In this document: piece by piece, positions 34,901 through 43,400 of the stretch
How the letters are laid out: every line of letters starts with the position of its first letter
Position numbering within the stretch: the first letter of the stretch is position 1
Source: Brachypterus glaber
Lineage: Eukaryota; Arthropoda; Insecta; Coleoptera; Kateretidae
DNA: 64,000 bases
Direction of reading: 5' to 3'
NCBI GenBank assembly: GCA_958510825.1
Contig: OY294044.1
Coordinates: 75,562,895-75,626,894, forward strand
The notes under the pieces: generated by a model
Told to the model about the DNA's origin: nothing
The model's database searches: none
Seen by the model: the letters and a program-made list of their open reading frames with translations, nothing else
Program-made: the position numbers and the translations under genes

Positions 34901-36610
34901 TATCATGTAGAACTGTTTGTTTTTGCTAAATATGTTATTTTTTTAAATCTTTTTTTCTGCAAAAAAAAATTAAAATAATTATGCGCGGTAATGGTTTTCA
35001 CGGTAAAGTTCATCCGCGGTATTGACCCCTCGCGATAATTTTTTTCGCGGTAATGGCTTTCGCGGTAAAGTCTATGCGCGGTAAAGTCCATGAGCGGTAA
35101 AGTCCATGAATGGTAAAGTCCATGCGCGGTAACGTTGTCGCGGTAATGGGCTGCGCTGTAAAGACCCCTATCCCATACAGGTATTGTTGTATCACCTTAT
35201 TGTTAACCAGTTTAGTGCCGCAGGCGATTTTTTTTAGAATTTTTAATGCCACGCATTTTCTAAACACCTTAGAAAAAAAAAATCAAATTGTTTTATAAAA
35301 TCTTTTAATTAGGTTTTATGGCCGACACTCAGACTCGGCACGGTAATCATGTTATTGTTCCGCAGGTGAAAACTTTTATAAATCATTTTCCAAACTGATT
35401 CTTGAGTTGGAAAAATCCACTTGCCAGTTGGGAAAACATCGGAAATTTAGTGGTTAACTCGGTGGTAAATTTCGGTAAATTGGTAGAAAGTTGGGAAAAT
35501 TGGGGCAAGGGAACGTTCAAGTATTACGTAACGCGAACTTTGATCAAAAAGAATTTGAATAAATATGAAATTTAGAAAAAAAAATGCCTTTAAAACAGTT
35601 TTAATAAAATTAAAACAGTCCAATAAATTCGTTAAATTTTTCGCCTGCGGCGCTAAGACTTTCTTGTTTTTTTGTAAATGTAAAACTTTAGCGTGAAAGT
35701 CTCAAAATTTTTCGCCAGCGCCGCTTTTGACAAATTTTAAGTTATACTGTTTAAAAATTGAAATAGACTATCATATTGATTGGGCTTTCATAGATTCATT
35801 TTTAAATTTAAGATTGTAAAACTTTAGAGTGAAATTTATAAAAAAAATCGCCTGCGGCGCTAGAGCTTTCTTGTAATTTTGTGAAATGTTAAATTTTTTG
35901 CGGCGCTGAGACAAAGATTTCATTTTACTTTTTTTACTCTTCCTAAATACTCTGTATTTTGCCTTAGAGCCGTATATGACCATAAGCAAATTCGTCTGTT
36001 CCTTTAAACCTTTGCAAAGAAGAAACTTTTGGGCGCAGAATTATGTTTTTGGACAGATTTAAATTCTGAGGTCTATACAAACTTTTATTCTATTCTTCAT
36101 GGCTTAGATCTAAGCTATAGAATGGATGCAGTGAAATTAAAGTAATGAAACTAAATTTGCCAGTAATTTCCAGTAAAAATTTTAAGTTTTTCCAGAAATT
36201 TCCTCAATGCTGATCGCCAACACTAGTAGTAAGGTTCCATAAATAAGGTGTCAGTGACAGAAGGTTAATATATTTATATTATCCTCTAGTAATCTATGAC
36301 ATCTTAAATTATATTTGCATTTTTTGTGCTTTATATTCTATATCAAAATTATCTCGCATTTAGTGCTACACCCTCTAAATTTAAGGCGTAGAAGGTAGGA
36401 TTGGCCTAATTTAACAGCACAGGAAATCATCTGCGTTGTTTATAGTAGTCATGATTGCAATCATTGATTTATCTAGCCACCTTAGTAACAGGCAGCTTTG
36501 TTACAAGCTAGCTCGATGAAAGTCGCTAAATTCATAAAAACTAACCATTTGAAGAGTAATATATCACTTACCTTCAAAGTAGGATGTTCCAAAGACTTTA
36601 CATCTGCCAT
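13525..36610 (-). CDS. MAEA: E3 ubiquitin ligase MAEA (CTLH/GID complex), exons 1-6 of probably 7
   Basis: MAEA (yeast Gid9/Fyv10) pairs with RMND5 to form the catalytic module of the CTLH/GID E3 ubiquitin ligase. Joined exons give 363 residues in one frame. An N-terminal helical region (exon 2) is followed by LisH at about 122-143 (LDRMVVEYFLRNGYYNAAIT), CTLH at about 150-210, CRA to about 290, and a RING-Gid-type zinc domain at about 300-350 (CPVC at 312-315, then HC, C, and MLPNG). The order matches human MAEA (396 aa) throughout, and the splice phases agree (0, 0, 1, 1, 2). The last ~34 residues (after PNGHIYGEQ) are missing: exon 6 ends in GTAAGT, but no exon 7 was found between 13524 and 1, so it may lie beyond the window. 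Introns from exon 1 onward are about 10.4, 4.4, 1.2, 3.5 and 2.6 kb. It is divergent from DIRAS. Confidence 0.93.
13730..13738 (-). promoter_or_regulatory. U12 branch-point motif TTCCTTAAT
   Basis: Matches TTCCTTRAY at all positions, 6 nt before the first exon 6 base when counted from the motif end. It pairs with U12 snRNA in known minor introns. Confidence 0.7.
15165..16270. repeat. dispersed repeat, copy near 59855-60680
   Basis: ACTAGTGTGGAAAGTGACAT, TTTCACGCGAGTG and GTTGTGTACACTATTTTT recur in the same order near 59870-59945. GGGTTGCCTATA-like and TTTGATGTTTTTTATAAAATG-like blocks and an AGGATCGTAGGAAAA end are also shared (60300-60680). Its end comes within about 35 bp of MAEA exon 5. 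Confidence 0.7.
16304..16454 (-). CDS. MAEA: MAEA coding exon 5 (CRA)
   Basis: Starts after TTTTTTAG (the junction codon gives Ala) and encodes YKSLFDVSRWDRLIEEF, NFRLFQIVKQSVFTV and LQAGLSALKTP. It ends ACACC|ATATCCTTTTT, phase 2. No GT donor lies near the conserved end, and the AT donor fits the U12 consensus. Joining to exon 6 restores KTPNQCY, like human KTPQCY. Confidence 0.88.
17034..17718. mobile_element. TA-flanked MITE, AGGGTTATTCAGAAATAAGTT ends
   Basis: Inverted ends AAGGGTTATTCAGAAATAAG and CTTATTTCTGAATAACCCTG lie between TA dinucleotides. Inner arms pair (GGTTGGTCCGGAAATGAGCC against the GGCTC...CATTTCCGAACCAAC side). It is Tc1/mariner-like by its TA target, has no transposase, and lies in MAEA intron 4. 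Confidence 0.75.
18176..19075. mobile_element. long hairpin element, related copy at 53670-54575
   Basis: Arms of about 430 bp face each other around 18650. TTTTCGTCCCAAACTTTTTT, GATTCCTCAGGTCAAAATAC and AAGGTGAAATTTCACGG are inverted at 18770-18930. Outer arms share CGAGGTTTTGCACGTGAACT (inverted 19003-19022, with small changes). A second copy is at 53670-54575 and a partial one near 52900-53215. Confidence 0.75.
19108..19386. mobile_element. MITE, CAGAGCGGTCCAAA ends
   Basis: TA-flanked. The left end CAGAGCGGTCCAAATGTCAC is inverted at the right (GTGACTTTTGGACCGCACTG). Inner arms GATATCGACTTCAAATTTGGAAC pair around a C/G-run region. Related copies: 47994-48684 and a truncated one at 56682. 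Confidence 0.8.
19903..19939. repeat. (AAT)n microsatellite, 12-13 units
   Basis: An uninterrupted AAT run that starts 8 bp inside MAEA intron 4, next to the exon 4 donor (ATT on the transcribed strand). Confidence 0.95.
19947..20222 (-). CDS. MAEA: MAEA coding exon 4 (CTLH)
   Basis: Starts after GTTTCTAG (the junction codon gives Asp) and ends ACAG|GTACAC (phase 1). It encodes IFLTSREVEKTLANHE, CLVWCHDNKSKLRKLKS and LRIQEFVELIRSERRMDA, the CTLH core, then LLAFPVDT. The intron behind the donor opens with an (ATT)n microsatellite. Confidence 0.92.
20223..21391 (-). other. MAEA intron 3, no further gene
   Basis: AT-rich. Around 20700-20790 the word GGTTTAAACC and related pieces recur. Around 20430-20540 a GTCGGTCTGTC block resembles one at 23975-23990. 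No coding exon was seen. Confidence 0.5.
21392..21530 (-). CDS. MAEA: MAEA coding exon 3 (LisH)
   Basis: Starts after TTGCTTTTTAG and ends ATTG|GTAAGT (phase 1). It encodes NQWRRKRLDRMVVEYF, LRNGYYNAAITLA and SDIKDLTNI, the LisH dimerisation motif of the family. Confidence 0.9.
21890..22330. mobile_element. hairpin repeat in MAEA-side sequence
   Basis: AACTTCAAATTTAAAAAATATAT on the left is inverted near 22300-22325. The inner TGTGAAATTTGTAGGTATG is inverted near 22205-22235. A related piece lies near 41250-41400. The ends are not sharp. Confidence 0.5.
22451..22559. mobile_element. ~110 bp MITE, GAACTGGCACCT ends
   Basis: GAACTGGCACCTCTGTGGAA on the left and AGCTCACAGGTGCCAGTTC on the right are inverted ends. 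A second copy lies inverted at about 62176-62280, where the flanking ATAGCCGTCGCAATAC word is also shared. Confidence 0.65.
23266..23850. mobile_element. hairpin element with GC-richer arms
   Basis: The arms share ACTTTCGAGGTAGGTGG, TAACCCGAGCC and CCGGACTGGCTAC, inverted about a centre near 23560, and both outer ends carry TAAATAAATA-type repeats. Its GC-rich blocks stand out from their surroundings. Open frames inside it come from the arms and are not genes. Confidence 0.65.
23895..24590. mobile_element. ~700 bp hairpin element
   Basis: The left arm ATGTCATGAAACGTCGAGAA, CCTTTGTATTTTGCGTGACC and TTAAATATGGTTAA is inverted at 24390-24565. TTTCCTACACAGCTTTAAT near 24150 is inverted near 24275-24293. 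Confidence 0.75.
25467..25621. repeat. short hairpin, ACATAACTCCACCCTGCCCC
   Basis: ACATAACTCCACCCTGCCCCAT on the left is inverted on the right, with an AT-rich loop. MITE-like, about 155 bp. Confidence 0.7.
25668..25787. repeat. near-perfect 120 bp palindrome
   Basis: TGTGGCTTGGTTCTAAAA and GTCACTTTGTCAATA(G/A)CAGCGTTTTC are repeated inverted with only a few mismatches and a loop of about 20 bp. It ends 100 bp from MAEA exon 2. Confidence 0.8.
25887..26171 (-). CDS. MAEA: MAEA coding exon 2
   Basis: 95 codons from TTTAG|GTACCC (VPYEILNKKFRTAQKSLDRE) to CAG|GTATCC. It encodes the N-terminal helical segment, with VEKLTVLKRKAEESI and CKRRLEHLKEH as in the family. The donor GTATCC departs from GTAAGT and shares its first six bases with the U12 GT donor. 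Because exon 3 also begins GTATCCCA, the exact junction has a small ambiguity, though phase 0 joins cleanly. Confidence 0.88.
26554..26876. mobile_element. MITE, 320 bp inverted-repeat element
   Basis: The left arm ATTCCATCAATCTATTTTCT, TCATCGTACAGAGTGATATT and GACTGACAGTTTCGGGCTTC is repeated inverted at 26800-26876. The arms are about 75 bp, nearly identical, and flank a unique core. Confidence 0.8.
27400..27725. repeat. degenerate ~115 bp tandem repeat
   Basis: About three units, each with ...CCCT(T/G)TATA...TTT(T)ACGAAAATATT(T)AAAAAT...ACCC/CTCC. It ends about 20 bp before the foldback element. Confidence 0.45.
27777..29580 (+). repeat. left-arm array, ~150 bp unit x 12
   Basis: Units start GACTAAAAAGGTGCGGTCTC near 27777, 27927, 28081, 28231, 28382, 28531, 28681, 28833, 28982, 29132, 29282 and 29432. 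Each holds AAGTCCGATCCGACTCATAT, GCTAATATTTACCTGTGATA and CCCCAAAACTGGGGGTATGG (itself a small stem CCCCA..TGGGG). Unit variants alternate (CGCATAAATA against TGCATATATA). The frames in it are repeat artefacts. Confidence 0.95.
29581..30935. other. foldback spacer, left half
   Basis: Two diverged ~185 bp units (GACTTTAGAGCTTCATCGCG and AACTTTAAAACTATACCGGG starts) follow the array. A hairpin CTCCATAATATTGCATAGAC...ATTATGGAG sits near 30508-30583. TGTGATATTTGTAACGATAA near 30292 recurs near 30770. No protein was recognised. Confidence 0.5.
30940..31816. mobile_element. TA-flanked MITE, CCGGGTGTTT ends, nested
   Basis: The left end CCGGGTGTTTCAGGAAGGTG is inverted at the right (AAAACACCCGG) between TA dinucleotides. 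Inner arms share GGTTCACCCCCTTAAC, ATCGAACTTTCGATTTTTAA and TCAATTCTGAGAACA. It is 877 bp and inserted in the foldback spacer. Confidence 0.8.
31838..32260. mobile_element. hAT-like MITE, 8 bp target duplication
   Basis: CTATTTAT on both sides (31830-31837, 32261-32268). Ends TAGAGAGCCT(A/T)AATGTGACG and the inverted CGTCACATTAAGGCTCTCTA, with CTCTT...GTGACAG inner arms. It is 423 bp and sits 14 bp from the previous MITE, inside the foldback spacer. Confidence 0.85.
32570..33644 (-). repeat. right-arm array, same unit inverted x ~7
   Basis: The same unit on the minus strand, with boundaries near 32740, 32890, 33040, 33193, 33344, 33494 and 33644. The innermost unit is degenerate (GAGACTGCACCATTTTAGTA). 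The outermost is altered after CGGACTTGGACCGCAGGAGA. Confidence 0.93.
34366..34578. repeat. two-copy tandem duplication, period 106 bp
   Basis: CGAAAATCGTGTACCACGTC begins identical copies at 34366 and 34472, each ending AGGGTTTTGGTTT. Identity looks complete, so the duplication is recent. Confidence 0.95.
34697..34911 (+). pseudogene. FLYWCH zinc-finger fragment, frameshifted
   Basis: One frame gives SIEIIKSARVKDLVVYKHFIYKKEKTVKNKH. After a shift near 34785 the next gives IWKCVNYDVLCCKRRLHTLDG and KETGHAHNPDPAAI. Together they show the FLYWCH pattern: a hydrophobic start, (F)IY, then WKC, C and the terminal H-x-H. The frameshift and the absence of any transposase make it a relic. Confidence 0.75.
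35205..35905. repeat. cluster of CGCCGCAGGCG palindromic motifs
   Basis: GTGCCGCAGGCGA at 35215 and inverted TCGCCTGCGGCGCTA near 35641, 35705 (degenerate), 35846 and 35892, each next to an A/T run. The same motif occurs near 26998, 27112, 34224 and in the cluster at 42538-43040. Confidence 0.65.
36572..36610 (-). CDS. MAEA: MAEA coding exon 1
   Basis: ATG at 36610-36608, then 13 codons (MADVKSLEHPTLK) to an AAG|GTAAGT donor. Human MAEA has ...EYPTLKVPYE at this point, which supports both the start and the junction with exon 2. Phase 0. Confidence 0.88.
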
Positions 36611-37346
36611 TTTGGACCCACAATAAAAACATAAATAAACATGTACGACCAAAATTAACAGCTGATTGGAAATAATCACGAATCAGTGCTCCGTCGCCAT
36701 CTATTCATCATATGACAAACTATAATAAACTGCTAAATCAATGACTGAAAACAAAATAAAAAAACGAATTTATTGTTTAGGATAAATTTAAAGTTTTTGA
36801 TGTGTGAACAAATTGTATTACCTACAACAATTATTCAGTCAGAAAAATATATTTTGTCCTACTTTTTAATTTTAATGCTTTAATTTTACAATAAGTCTGA
36901 CCTAAATTGAACTACAGAGACCTGTAAATCAAAGAAAATATATATAAATGTAAATACTGCAGATGTTTTGCAGAAGTCCTAATAAAGTATCCATATTTAT
37001 TTAAGTATTTAATTTCATTTAGATTAAAAATACGGAACAAATAAGGAACAAAAAAAAAACAATACCTATTATTTGTTTTTTTTTTCTATCACTAGTTTGT
37101 GTCATTTGGTGTAGAGGGCCTAGGTACAAATCAATACATTTTTTCAGTTTTAATGACGTCATAATTTTAGTCTGAAATTTGCAAGATTTTAAACAATAAT
37201 AAATTCGTTTTTTGGTGATATTTAACATTAATGTGAGTTTAAATATTTTTGAAAACGTCATGAACCGACCCAATTTATTTCTGTTATCTAAAGATGATAA
37301 TATAACCTATATTTGAATTTTTTTTGAAAAAATACTTTTTCCAAAA
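36611..37346. promoter_or_regulatory. shared MAEA/DIRAS upstream region
   Basis: 736 bp lie between the two divergent start codons, so it should contain both promoters and 5' UTRs. I see no TATA box or other sure core element. A short inverted pair near 37020-37090 is A/T-run sequence only. An untranslated first exon for either gene cannot be excluded. Confidence 0.55.
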
Positions 37347-37484
37347 ATGCCTGAGCAAAGTAATGATTACCGCGTTGTTGTCTTTGGGGCCGGGGGCGTA
37401 GGGAAGAGTTCTCTAGTCCTCAGATTTGTTAAAGGGACGTTTAGGGAGAGTTACATACCTACGATTGAAGACACCTATAGACAA
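37347..37484 (+). CDS. DIRAS: DIRAS coding exon 1
   Basis: 46 codons from ATG to CAA|GTAAGT. Contains the P-loop and switch I. Confidence 0.95.
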
Positions 37485-40400
37485 GTAAGTACATGCCAAT
37501 TGACTATTTAGCTTTTGTCATTTGTTTTTTATTGTAGTTTTTCTTTTGTTTTTCAGCTGTAGTACTTATTTGCTCACTAGATGTAAATTATAATTTTGCT
37601 TGCATACCTATTTGTTGGGTAAGTACCTATTTATATTAGAAATATTTCTAATAAATATTTATACCTGCATATTAGGGTGATGCAAAAAAATTCAAAATTA
37701 TATTTTTAGGGGGGCCCAAAGCTCAAATTATTCTATTTGGTGTAGAAAGAAACTAGATAAAATTTTATTAAAAATTTTTAAAATTTAGAGGTGGCTCAAA
37801 GTTTAGAACGTTCCACATCCTTACAGTTAGTGCATTATACCTATAAACCTGTAACCGATCTGCTTCAAATTCATATCATAGTTAGTACTACTCTATAGTA
37901 CCACATTACAATATTGTAATTAAAAAAAAAATTCAATTGTTTTTAGTAGAGATCGTGATTCATGATTCGTGCCCCTAGAATGCACCAAAATGCACGCCGC
38001 GAGCTTATTTTTCAACATGTCGTAATTTACTTATTTTTTAAGCTATTTTATTGATTAAAAAAGTTTTATAAAATTTAAAATTATTTCTTTTTAGCGCATT
38101 TAAAAGTTTTTTAAAATTCTTATTATTTGACCTATTTTTATGAATAGTTAAAATAGCCTACACTAGCAACAAACGACAAATTTTTAATTTTTTTTTTTTG
38201 GAAGGGAATAATAATTTAAGATTTTTATTTTTTTAGTAAGTTACAACACATATCTATATTTTAAAAATTAGTGGTATTATTTAATTATAATATATATTTC
38301 CTGTAAATAAAAGAGTCTGAAATCCTTCAAAAACAACGAAAAACGACTAAAAATAGCATATTTAAGACTCAATTTTGCCCCAATAGCTTAAGTGTGTGAG
38401 AAATAAATACCATAACTAATTAGTTCTAAGTTTGCTTTTTAAAAGTAAAAAACATAATTTGGCCAATGCAAAACACACACTGTTTATAAAACCTTTTAAA
38501 AAATCAACTATTGAAATTTATGCCTTAAAATAGGATTTTTCGAATATCAATTACAGTAAACAGGGCATTAAAAATGACAAATATCAACCTTATTAAGTTG
38601 TAAATAAGTAAGGGTAATTATATTTGTCATCTCTGGATTAGGTTTTTGGGAAATCATTTTACGCGACCTTTAAGGCTAAAAAACCCTTGGTAATTTGTAG
38701 TTTGATCTGATTACATATTGTCCAAAAAGACATTTTTTTTTGTTATTTGATCTTACAAGTCAGGCATAAAAACCAACAGATAATTTTTTAAGCAGAAATT
38801 AATTTTTTTGCATTTAAAATCCACAATAAAAAAATCCAATAAAAAATATTCAGAAAAAAACTATTATTTTTTGATAAACCAAGACTCTCTTAACAATTAT
38901 CTGTCATAGTACGGGGAAAGCATTATTATTATTATTGTTAATATATTATGTATATGACATATATTTATAAAAAACCACCTCTAAATGTTAATATTTTTGG
39001 ATAAAATTTTACGTAGTTTCTTTCTAAACCAAATAAAGTAATTTAAGCTTAGGGCCCCCAAAAAATTCCAAAAAATAAAAAAATGTGCGATTTTTTGCAT
39101 CACCCTACTGCATATTTGTGCATGTTATAGAGGTGTTTTTGTTATAGCTGCACTCATACAATGTTGCAAAAAGTGTAGCTTCTGATTGATCTAAAGTATG
39201 TTGTCCAGCACTGCAGAAAAAAATTTAATGGTTCATTGTATTTTTAAAACAGTTTTACACAAATTCAAGAAAGCTTTAGTGTCTCAGTAGGGTGGTCCAA
39301 AAAAAATTATTTACTTAATCTTTTCTGTGTTGTGGTTAGAATGCCCTTAGAGTAAATATTTACAGAGACAACCCTAATGGGATCTATGTGTTTTTTTTTT
39401 CAGATCTAAATTCAGCATAAAAAAAAACACTGACTTACGGCCCATCACCGGGCCTTCACACGTATGTGATGGCCTGGTAATGGCCTGTCAGTCAGTAAGT
39501 GTGAGTAACTTTTTATGCTGAATTCAAATTTGAAAACAAAACACTTATATCCCTGTGAAAGTGAAAATCCATTAACACGGTCTAAACCCGAAAGTGAAAG
39601 TTCTTTATATCTTAATGGCCGTGAAAGCTTAAAATCTAAAACACTTATATCCCATTTAAAATTTTAAAGTTACCTCCTTTCCCGCCTAAGGGGGTGGGTG
39701 AAAAACAAAAGTGCTTTAATAAAAAAAGGTCACCTTTGATATTGAAGCTTATTACCAAATTTCAAAAACATATCTGTTATGGTTTCTGAGATATCAACTT
39801 GAAACACTTTAACTGGCGTGTTTTTTATTCTAGTTTTTTAACAGCCTAATTTGACAGTTGAAAAAAAAGCTTTTTTGGCCAATTATACAACTTTTTATGT
39901 TGAATTTGAATCTGAAAAAAAAAACACCCCATTACATTTAAAATTTTAAAGTTACCCCCTTCCCCGCCTAAGAGTATGGGTGAAAAAAAATCTACTTTGA
40001 TAAAAAGCTGTCCCCCTTTATATTAAATCTTAGTACCAAATTTGAAAAACCTATCTGTTATGGTTTCGACTTTTTAACACTTTAATGGACCACCCAGTAT
40101 AATGGAATGCTTAGCATTACATATCTTTACGGCTTGTTAATTTATAATTTTTGCAAGCCACTGGTAAATGAATACCTCGATTCGACTAAAGTATTAATGG
40201 TGCAGGCCGCTTGCAAAACAACATTACTCTAGGATATTTTAAGAACACTTTGACATGGAGACTTTTTACCACAAGTTTTTTTCCACATTGAAAATATTTG
40301 TTCCAAAATTTAAGTCTCTATGGCAAAGCGTTTTGAAATATCATGGTTTAAAGTTGTTTTGCAAGCGACCTCCACCAGTAATACATTAATTTGACATGTA

Positions 40401-43400
40401 AAATTTACAATACAGAATAGGTAAATTTAAACCCGGGGAGATCTCTTAGACTCAACCAAGAGGAACTAAGAGATCTCCCCTGGGCCAATATCCTGACCTT
40501 TATTGAAAGGACGGGCAGTTTCAAGGAGGACTCAAATTAGTAAATGGCTGGGATTGCCTGGGGTGACAAAAAGGGCCAGAAATGGCCTAGTTGTCCGGCT
40601 TTGACCAACCCAAAAATTTACTACAACTACTAAACCCGAAAACGAATTTTTAGGTAATAAGCTGCAACAAGAACATATGCACCCTACAAATAACCGATAC
40701 TACTGGGTCTCATCAGTTCCCAGCAATGCAGCGACTTTCCATCAGCAAGGGACACGCTTTTATTCTCGTCTATTCGGTTTGCACCAGACAAAGTCTGGAC
40801 GAATTGCGATCTATATTTGAGGTGATTAGGGAAATTAAAGGACCAGATACAAGCCCAATTCCTATTATGTTGACGGGAAACAAGTGTGATGAGAGTGCTG
40901 AGTTAAGGGAGGTAAGAAAGTATATCAGCGTAGGACTGGCTATGCATTTTACCGGGCAAATGCCCATAACTCCGAAAAAGTATATAAACATTTTTTCTTA
41001 ATAAAATATGTTATATTAGGACTTATATATTTCGCCTTTGCAGACCACATTTTGATCCGTAAATTCTCAGTTATTATTAAAGATATTAAGATGTTTTTTT
41101 TTATTGTTTAGTTAAAGAGTTGCTAAAGTCCCTAACGTCGTCCTTTTTTTTAAATTTTGCTTTAAGGACCTAGTTTTTAACCTACTTCCAAAAAAGGAGG
41201 AGGTTATCGACGTGTGACTTTGTTTTTTTTATGATAGAAATTGCGTAAAATTACTAATTTCAAAAAATATATTTATGGCTAAAAAATGGCACTTAAAAAA
41301 TCTTAAAATTTGTTTTTTGTATTTTTTGAATATAAATACTACAAAATTTTACAATTATATATTTTCTCTTTCTATAAAAAAAAATATTTTTAAAAGACCC
41401 CTTAAGTGACTCCTAGTGCCTAATGCTCTAATCAGACAAAAATAAACTACCTTAATATTACAAAAAAAAGCGTTACGGGTGGAACCTTAAACTAGCATTA
41501 AAAATAGTAACTGAAAAATAGGCACATAAAACTATTAATACAAAACATAAAAAAGGGTTCCTATGCAGTCCGAAATTGAGTAGTACAAGTACAATAGTCC
41601 TTCCAAAAATTACATTTTGGGGGGTGTAACTCCCTTAAAAGCGATAGTGTGGATAGTTTTTTTTTGATCTACAGGGTGATCCAGAATTCCCGCCCTCGTC
41701 ATTTATCTCAAATATGGTAAGGGATGTTACTAAGTTATTATTTAAATGTTATGTCAAATTCTTGGTAAATATTTCCATGACAACAGTTTATTGTTGATAC
41801 TATATCGGGGTTTATTAATAAAATTAAGCATATACTTTCATTACTTTCATTTAAGAAAGAGAAAGTTAAGTCTGTTGCCCAGAACAAATAGGCAAAATTT
41901 AATAAAATGCTTCCCTGCATCTCACAAATCACAAATATAATAATTAGTATAGTAATTCAGTTTTTAAATAATGGATAATTAGAGTTGAGATGGCGCTTAG
42001 GACCTTTTTTAAATTGTTTGCCTATTCAAATAAATTAGTATTTATAAAGCTTCTTTTAAGTAACACATTTAAAACTTTTTTAATATCTGCAATGGTTAAA
42101 AAATTAGGAACAATTAAGTAAATTTTGACAGCCTGTAACTAGAAAACAAATAAGCGCAGAAAAAAAAGATATGAAACTGAACTATTCTAATTTAAAGATC
42201 TTTTAATTTCATAAATAAAAAATTGTTTACCATGGGTATAAATATAGAGTTTGCCACAGGGCCAACGAGTATTATTATGAAAGCGTCATTCGCTATTTAA
42301 ATTGTAATACAGCTGAGACTATAAAACACGGTTTTTGATTTTTTTTAATATCCCTTACCATTTTCGAGAAAAATGACGAGGGCGGGAATTCTGGATCACC
42401 CTGTACAATTAATTAGTCTGTTGTATTAAATTTTTTATTGGCGCAGGGACGACCATATGACTTGTCTTAAAGAATCAATAAATATTTTTTTTTCACAAAC
42501 AAGGGTGTAGCCGGACTTTTTTGCAATATTGGTAAGCAAGTTTAGCGCCGCAGTCAATTTTGATTAGAATTATCAAGTCGAAATTTGAAAAACAATTTAT
42601 TAAAAAAATAAACTTCAAATAGGCAGAGGAAATAACATTTATAAAATAAAATTGTAATATCGCATTATTGGCAGTCAAGTTTAACGCCGCAGGCGAAAAT
42701 TTTTACAGTTTGCAGTTTTCAAGGCAAGCAATTTCTAAGAACTCAAAATGCATATAATTTAATAATAATTTAATAATAATAGGCGAAAACTTTTAGAAAT
42801 TTTAAGTTTTTGCATTTTCCAAACACCTCAAAAGTTGAAATGTAAATGATTTTATAAAATCTATTAAAATTGTAATATGATATTACTAACATCACATTAT
42901 TGCCAATCGATTTTAGCGCCGCAGCCGAAAATTTTAACAGTTTTTCTGGATAAGAAAATTGTTTTATAAAACTTCAAATGGGTAGGGGAAACCTCTTAAA
43001 ATAAAACTTATCATGTTTAACGCCGCAGGCGAAAATCTTTAGAAATATTGATGCTTCACCCTTTCCAGTTTAATGGATCATGTTTTTTTTTACTTTTTTG
43101 TTCGGTTTCATTTGTATTGTATAAAAACGAGATACACATAATTTACCTTGTTTTTACATACATACCAAATTTATGATTTACTTTAAATATTAAGTAAGTA
43201 AAAAGAAGGTAAATTATGTGTATCTCGTACTTTACGATAAAAACGAAAACAAAAAAAAAGTAAAACAAAAACAATCGGTTTTTTATACATAGAATTTTCG
43301 GCTGAATTCAAAAATGTAAAAAATTACAGGGTGTTTTATTAAAAAATATATATATTTATGAAACTTCTGGTGAAACCGGAATTGAAACATTAAAAATTAA

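Larger units (their letters stand above)
34255..35175 (+). mobile_element. non-autonomous element bearing a FLYWCH relic
   Basis: The ends pair imperfectly: GGCGCCGGACTTTACAGCG on the left, and on the right the inverse of CGCTGTAAAGACCCCTA. Sub-terminal blocks of GCGGTAAAGTCCATG-type words (several in 34976-35165) match inverted CTTTACCGCG words at 34275-34375. A FLYWCH remnant lies between. FLYWCH domains are frequent passengers of MULE-type transposons. Confidence 0.6.
26172..36571 (-). other. MAEA intron 1 (10.4 kb) with several transposons
   Basis: The first intron of MAEA. Most of it is the 5.9 kb foldback element, a FLYWCH-bearing element and smaller hairpins listed separately. No host exon was recognised in it. 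Confidence 0.8.
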
